From: an uncultured Alphaproteobacteria bacterium
Lineage (GTDB): Bacteria; Pseudomonadota; Alphaproteobacteria; Micropepsales; Micropepsaceae
Direction of reading: 5' to 3'
Assembly: GCA_903922545.1 (NCBI GenBank)
Contig: CAIXUE010000095.1
Location: 1-17,478, forward strand
DNA length: 17,478 bases
Of the stretch, positions 13,551 through 17,478 are shown one piece after another. The notes beneath the pieces are model-generated. The model was not told the origin of the DNA, did not search any database, and saw nothing but the letters and a program-made list of their open reading frames with translations. The position numbers and the translations under genes are program-made. Each line of letters starts with the position of its first letter. Positions within the stretch are counted from its first letter, which is position 1.

Positions 13551-14647
13551 TGGGCTTTAAATGCGGCATCGTCGGATTGCCCAATGTCGGCAAATCCACG
13601 CTTTTCAACGCCCTGACCCAGACCGCGGCGGCGCAGGCGGCCAATTATCCTTTCTGCACCATCGAGCCGAATGTCGGCGATGTCGCGGTGCCCGATGAGC
13701 GACTGGATACGCTGGCGAAAATCGCCGGCTCCGCCGAAATCATTCCCACCCGCATCACCTTTGTCGATATCGCCGGACTGGTGCGCGGCGCGTCCAAGGG
13801 CGAAGGGCTGGGCAACCAGTTCCTGGCCAATATCCGCGAAGTCGATGCGGTGGCGCATGTGCTGCGCTGTTTTGTCGATGACGATATCACCCATGTCGAA
13901 GGCCGCATCGACCCCATCGGCGACGCCGAGGTGGTGGAAACCGAACTGATGCTGGCCGATCTGGACAGCCTGGAAAAACGCATCAAGCCGCTGGAGAAGA
14001 AAGCCAACTCCGGCGAAAAGGAAGCCAAGGAACAATTGGCCCTGATGATGAAGGGGATTGTGCTGCTGCGCGACGGCAAGCCGGCGCGCCTGGCGGAACT
14101 GGCGGCGGAAGAGCGCGGCCCCTACAGCCAGCTTGGCCTGATGACCGCCAAGCCGGTTCTGTATGTCTGCAATGTCGAGGAAGGCGCGGCCGCCACTGGC
14201 AATGAATATTCCAAGAAAGTCGAAGCCAAGGCGAAGGCCGAAGGCGCCCGCGTGGTGGTGATTTCCTGCAAGGTGGAAGAGGAAATCGCGCAGCTTCCCA
14301 ATGAAGAGCGCAAGGATTTTCTGGACAGTATCGGGTTGGAAGAACCGGGCCTGAACCGCATGATCCGCACCGGTTACGACCTGTTGGGACTTCTGACCTT
14401 CTTCACGGTGGGGCCGAAGGAAACCCGCGCCTGGACCGTGACCAAGGGTTCACGCGCGCCCCAGGCCGCCGGCGTGATCCATACCGATTTCGAGCATGGC
14501 TTCATCCGCTCCGAGACCATCGCCTATGCCGATTATGTGGCAGGCAAGGGCGAAGCCGGCGCGCGCGACGCAGGCAAGTTTCGCCTGGAAGGCAAAGATT
14601 ACGTCGTCGCGGACGGTGACGTGCTGCATTTCAGATTCAATACCTGA
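13550..14647 (+). CDS. ychF: Ribosome-binding ATPase YchF (OLA1 family)
   Basis: 365 residues. YchF is an Obg-related P-loop NTPase that prefers ATP and binds the ribosome; in E. coli it is linked to oxidative-stress control. Seen: P-loop GLPNVGKS (9-16), DIAGLVRG (73-80), and NVEE (208-211) in place of the GTP-specifying NKxD, as expected for the ATP-using subfamily. Cys36 in YPFCTIEPN matches the redox-sensitive Cys reported for the E. coli protein. An inserted coiled coil (about 128-190) and a C-terminal TGS domain (about 282-363) complete the fold. Its ATG overlaps the pth stop by one base. The A-rich end of pth supplies an AAAGAAAGAG purine tract as ribosome site. Confidence 0.97.
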   Translation: MGFKCGIVGLPNVGKSTLFNALTQTAAAQAANYPFCTIEPNVGDVAVPDERLDTLAKIAGSAEIIPTRITFVDIAGLVRGASKGEGLGNQFLANIREVDAVAHVLRCFVDDDITHVEGRIDPIGDAEVVETELMLADLDSLEKRIKPLEKKANSGEKEAKEQLALMMKGIVLLRDGKPARLAELAAEERGPYSQLGLMTAKPVLYVCNVEEGAAATGNEYSKKVEAKAKAEGARVVVISCKVEEEIAQLPNEERKDFLDSIGLEEPGLNRMIRTGYDLLGLLTFFTVGPKETRAWTVTKGSRAPQAAGVIHTDFEHGFIRSETIAYADYVAGKGEAGARDAGKFRLEGKDYVVADGDVLHFRFNT

Positions 14648-14661
14648 TACCGGCGCGCGTC

Positions 14662-14739
14662 TTTTGCGCTCTGGGTTCGTCGCGCGTGCTCACGTGCTAT
14701 TCGCACGCTCCGCGCGACGCTCCTGCCCAGATCGCAAAA
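14662..14739. repeat. Large imperfect inverted repeat between convergent genes (REP-like or terminator)
   Basis: Nested pairs are TTTTGCG (14662-14668) with CGCAAAA (14733-14739), CTGGG (14671-14675) with CCCAG (14726-14730), and the 9-base CGTCGCGCG (14678-14686) with CGCGCGACG (14711-14719). TGC/GCA or CGTGC/GCACG may extend the inner stem. The element nearly fills the 112-base gap between ychF and the aldolase gene. Because the outer arms are T-rich on one side and A-rich on the other, the hairpin is flanked by short A and T runs on both strands, which would suit bidirectional termination. Its look also recalls dispersed palindromic intergenic repeats. Confidence 0.6.
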
Positions 14740-14759
14740 TCCATCGCGCTTCCGCGTGG

Positions 14760-16817
14760 CTAGCGCAGCGACGCCTCGATATTGCCGCCATCGACCGTGA
14801 TGACGGCCGCGGTCGTTTTGCTGGCCGTGGCCAGATAGACAAAAGCGTCGGCCACGTCATCGGCGGTGACTTCGCGCTTGAGCAGGTTGCCGCGCATGTA
14901 ATCGGTCTCGGTCAAGCCGCGCGCCTTGGAACGGGCCGCCACCATATCGTCGGTCAGAAGACCGGTGCGGATACGGTCGGCATTGACGGCATTGGAACGG
15001 ATGCCTTCCTTGCCATGGTCCAGGGCATATTGCTTGACCAGGAACAGGGTCGCCGCCTTGGGCAGGCCATAAGGCCCGAAATCCTTGCCCGGATTGACCG
15101 CCTGCTTGGAGGTGTTGAACAAGAGGCACCCGAAAGTGCCCTGCGCCTGCATGATGCGCACCGCGTTCTGGGCCACGCTTTGATGGGCCCAGAAATTCAA
15201 CTCAAAACTTTTGCGCAAGGTCTCGTCATCCACCTTGCCGATGGCGCCCTGCCAGGCTGCGCCGGCATTGGAGACCACAATGTCCACGCCGCCGAACTTG
15301 GCCACCACCTTGTCGAAGGCGGCCTTTACGCTGGCCGGATCGGTGACGTCGCAACCCACCGCCAGCGCCTTGCCGCCGATCTTTTTGGCGGCGGCTTTGG
15401 CCGCTTCTTCGTCACGGTCAAGAATGGCGATCTCGGCGCCCTCTTTCGCCATGGCCTTGGCCGTGGCGGCGCCGATGCCCGAAGCCCCGCCGGTGATGAC
15501 GGCGACCTGACGGGCCAATGATTTCTCGTTCGACTTGCCCAGCTTGGCCTGTTCCAGCGACCAATATTCCACTTCAAACATGTCGTAGTCGGAGATGGAG
15601 CGGTATTCGCCCATCGCCTCGGCATCGGTGATGACGGTGATGGCGTTTTCGGCGATATCGGCGGCGATGGCGGCATCCTTGGCCGATGCGCCCACGCCGA
15701 ACATGCCCACGCCCGGCACCAGGATCACCCGCGGCAGAGGATCCAGTTCCTTTTTCTTCACCGGGCTTTTTTCATTGTTCGCTTCGAAATAGCGGTGATA
15801 GCGGGCGACGAAAGCTTCCACCGCCTCGCGCACCTCACCGGCCCAGGCATCAAGCTTGCCGGCTTCCGGCGCCGGCACGATCAGCGGCCAGTTCTTGGTG
15901 CGGATGGTGTGATCGGGCGTCACCACGCCCACCTGGCTGTAGCGCGAAAGCTCCGCGCCATTCACATAAGCCAGGATCGCCGGATTGGTGCGGAAATCCA
16001 GAATCTGCCGCTTGGCGGTGCCGGCCAGGGCATTCTTTTCAATGGCGACGGCGCCGCGCAGGATCGGCGCGATTTCCGGCAGCGACGCGAGCTTGGCGGG
16101 CAGCTTTCCTGCCACGGCCTGCTTGCGCTGACGGCCCAGGCGTTCTTCCGCCATGGTGACGAATTCGATCATGCGGCCATAGGCCTGTTCTGCTGTATCG
16201 CCCACCGTGAAAATGCCGTGCTGCAAAAGCACCAGGCCTTCGACGCCGGGATTGTTGTCGAACACATCGGCCACCGATTTGGCCAGGGCGAAACCGGGAA
16301 TGGTGTAGGGCACGTAAGCCACGCGGTTGCCATAAACTTCCTGCACCAGCGCCTTGTTGTCGGGCTGGTCGGTCAGTGCCAAGACGGCGGTGGAATGGAC
16401 ATGGTCGATGAATTTGTGCGGCAGGAAAGCATGCAACAGGGTTTCGACCGACGGATTGGGGGCGCTGCTGTCCAGAAGATTGATGCGCTGGAAATTCACC
16501 ATGTCTTCATCAGACAGCTTGTCCAGCTTGCGCAGCTTGCGCAGCGGCGCCAGACGCACCGCCGGCAAACCCGCGGGCTCGATGCTGCCCATATCCCAGC
16601 CGGAACCCTTGATGCAGATCACTTCCACATCTTCGCCAAGCTGATCCTTGACCGTGGTTTTGACAGACGTGTTGCCGCCGCCATGCAGCACCATTTTGGG
16701 ATCCGAGCCCAGCAGGCGCGTGGTGTAAGTGCGAACCGCCAGATCGGCGTTGACGCCCTTTGGCGCATAATCGGTGACGAATTTCTGGGCCTCGGCGACG
16801 GTGAAACGGGACTGCAT
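14760..16817 (-). CDS. Bifunctional class II aldolase / short-chain dehydrogenase
   Basis: 685 residues. N-terminal class II (RhaD/FucA-like) aldolase domain (about 1-340): catalytic-type Glu125 in SVETLLHA, metal-ligand candidates His139 and His141 in DHVHSTAV, and His200 in LLQHGIFTVG. C-terminal SDR domain (about 435-685): TGGASGIG (442-449), Asp467 after strand 2 (NAD preference), SNAG (516-519), and Asn541, Ser570, Tyr583, Lys587 as catalytic tetrad. The architecture is that of rhamnulose-1-phosphate aldolase/alcohol dehydrogenase fusions, which release DHAP plus an aldehyde and then process the aldehyde. No rhamnose gene is in view; mtnA is 44 bases upstream instead, so a 5-deoxy- or 5-methylthio-ribulose 1-phosphate substrate is a real alternative. 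Start ATG 16817 has GAGG 6 bases upstream; the frame is open to 16910, inside mtnA. Confidence 0.9.
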   Translation of the reverse strand: MQSRFTVAEAQKFVTDYAPKGVNADLAVRTYTTRLLGSDPKMVLHGGGNTSVKTTVKDQLGEDVEVICIKGSGWDMGSIEPAGLPAVRLAPLRKLRKLDKLSDEDMVNFQRINLLDSSAPNPSVETLLHAFLPHKFIDHVHSTAVLALTDQPDNKALVQEVYGNRVAYVPYTIPGFALAKSVADVFDNNPGVEGLVLLQHGIFTVGDTAEQAYGRMIEFVTMAEERLGRQRKQAVAGKLPAKLASLPEIAPILRGAVAIEKNALAGTAKRQILDFRTNPAILAYVNGAELSRYSQVGVVTPDHTIRTKNWPLIVPAPEAGKLDAWAGEVREAVEAFVARYHRYFEANNEKSPVKKKELDPLPRVILVPGVGMFGVGASAKDAAIAADIAENAITVITDAEAMGEYRSISDYDMFEVEYWSLEQAKLGKSNEKSLARQVAVITGGASGIGAATAKAMAKEGAEIAILDRDEEAAKAAAKKIGGKALAVGCDVTDPASVKAAFDKVVAKFGGVDIVVSNAGAAWQGAIGKVDDETLRKSFELNFWAHQSVAQNAVRIMQAQGTFGCLLFNTSKQAVNPGKDFGPYGLPKAATLFLVKQYALDHGKEGIRSNAVNADRIRTGLLTDDMVAARSKARGLTETDYMRGNLLKREVTADDVADAFVYLATASKTTAAVITVDGGNIEASLR

Positions 16818-16861
16818 GGCGTGCCTCAGTACTTCTTTGTTTGGCCTACCGCTTTGCTGCT

Positions 16862-17478
16862 TTAGGCCTTGGGAAAAAGGCTCGTTAAGCCCTCGGGCGT
16901 GGCGGCGCAAGTGCCGCGTTCGGTGATGAAACCGGTCACCAGGCGGGCGGGGGTTACGTCAAAGCCGGGGTTGGCGGCCGGTGAGCCGGGGGCGGCAATT
17001 TCCACTGTCGCCAAAGTGCCATCCCTGGTGCGGCCGGTCATTTTCAGCACTTCATCGGAACTGCGTTCCTCGATGGGAATGTCGCGCCCTGACGCCATGG
17101 TCCAGTCCATGGTGGAACTGGGCAAAGCGACATAAAAAGGGACATTGTTATCGCGCGCCGCCAGCGCTTTTAAATATGTGCCGATCTTGTTGGCGACATC
17201 GCCATTGGCGGTGACACGGTCGGTGCCCACGATCACCATGTCCACCTGCCCGGCCTGCATGTAATGGCCGCCGGCATTGTCGGCCAGGATGGTGTGCGAA
17301 ACGCCATGGCCGCCCAGTTCAAACGCGGTCAGCGAAGCGCCCTGGTTGCGGGGGCGGGTTTCATCGACCCAGACATGAAGATCAATGCCCGCGTCGTGCG
17401 CCAGATAGATCGGCGCCAAGGCGGTGCCGTAATCCACCGTCGCCAGCCAGCCGGCATTGCAATGGGTGAGGATGTTGA
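16862..17478 (-). CDS. mtnA: S-methyl-5-thioribose-1-phosphate isomerase (partial, 5' end outside window)
   Basis: The frame runs off the right edge; about 204 C-terminal residues are visible of an expected 340-370. MtnA converts 5-methylthioribose 1-phosphate to 5-methylthioribulose 1-phosphate in SAM by-product salvage. The visible part starts [13 protein letters not shown], containing the catalytic Cys (codon 17461-17459), then [34 protein letters not shown], and [19 protein letters not shown] with the catalytic Asp. This spacing and wording fit MtnA better than the related eIF2B subunits or ribose-1,5-bisphosphate isomerase. It is transcribed into the aldolase/SDR gene, 44 bases downstream with no terminator between them, so they are likely one operon. 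Confidence 0.93.
   Translation of the reverse strand, partial: NILTHCNAGWLATVDYGTALAPIYLAHDAGIDLHVWVDETRPRNQGASLTAFELGGHGVSHTILADNAGGHYMQAGQVDMVIVGTDRVTANGDVANKIGTYLKALAARDNNVPFYVALPSSTMDWTMASGRDIPIEERSSDEVLKMTGRTRDGTLATVEIAAPGSPAANPGFDVTPARLVTGFITERGTCAATPEGLTSLFPKA

Noticed and set aside
14760..16817. Firm assignment of the fusion protein to rhamnose catabolism
   Set aside because: The architecture fits, but no rhamnose isomerase, kinase, transporter or regulator is in the window, and the neighbour is mtnA. Substrate left open.
15795..16865. 356-residue forward ORF opposite the aldolase/SDR gene
   Set aside because: It mirrors the codon structure of the real reverse-strand gene at high GC, with no recognisable domain. 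The same applies to the long ORFs at 1869-3359, 2813-3682, 8537-9529, 9857-11320 and 10239-11369.

Overview
The window reads as a stretch of ordinary chromosome from a high-GC alphaproteobacterium. I base this on gene order and protein flavour: folB near uvrC and pgsA, ilvE beside an EnvZ/OmpR-type regulator pair, ybjN-proC, ubiK divergent from lgt-midA-pgeF, and rplY-pth-ychF. The genus cannot be fixed from the sequence alone. Coding density is very high. No RNA gene, CRISPR array, insertion sequence or phage gene is visible. No gap exceeds 300 bases; the largest is 207 bases at 7276-7482.

Layout, left to right. (1) 1-2909, forward: the tail of an unknown gene, then folB (folate), uvrC (excision repair) and pgsA (phospholipid synthesis), tightly packed. 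(2) 2906-3796, reverse: ilvE, whose stop codon interlocks with that of pgsA. (3) 3974-5972, forward: an OmpR-type response regulator overlapping its membrane histidine kinase. (4) 5969-7734, reverse: ubiK, then a complex 207-base intergenic region, then a ybjN-like gene translationally coupled to proC. The proC stop interlocks with the kinase stop. (5) 7783-10517, forward: lgt, midA-like methyltransferase and pgeF-like gene, in a compact overlapping run. (6) 10605-11564, forward: prs. (7) 11622-12032, reverse: a small DUF1761-type membrane protein. (8) 12150-14647, forward: rplY (L25), pth and ychF, a translation-linked operon. (9) 14760-17478, reverse: mtnA (cut by the window end) followed by a fused class II aldolase/short-chain dehydrogenase.

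Most of the window is housekeeping. Two places deserve a second look. First, mtnA sits directly upstream of a two-domain aldolase-dehydrogenase. This suggests a 'DHAP shunt' type salvage of 5'-methylthioadenosine and/or 5'-deoxyadenosine, with aldol cleavage and aldehyde handling fused in one protein. Second, the region upstream of ybjN-proC holds eight GANTC sites in 115 bases, five of them in a tandem array of about 12-base period. It also holds a perfect 17-base palindrome and a 10-base direct repeat. GANTC is the target of the alphaproteobacterial cell-cycle methyltransferase CcrM, so this may be a methylation-sensitive control region.
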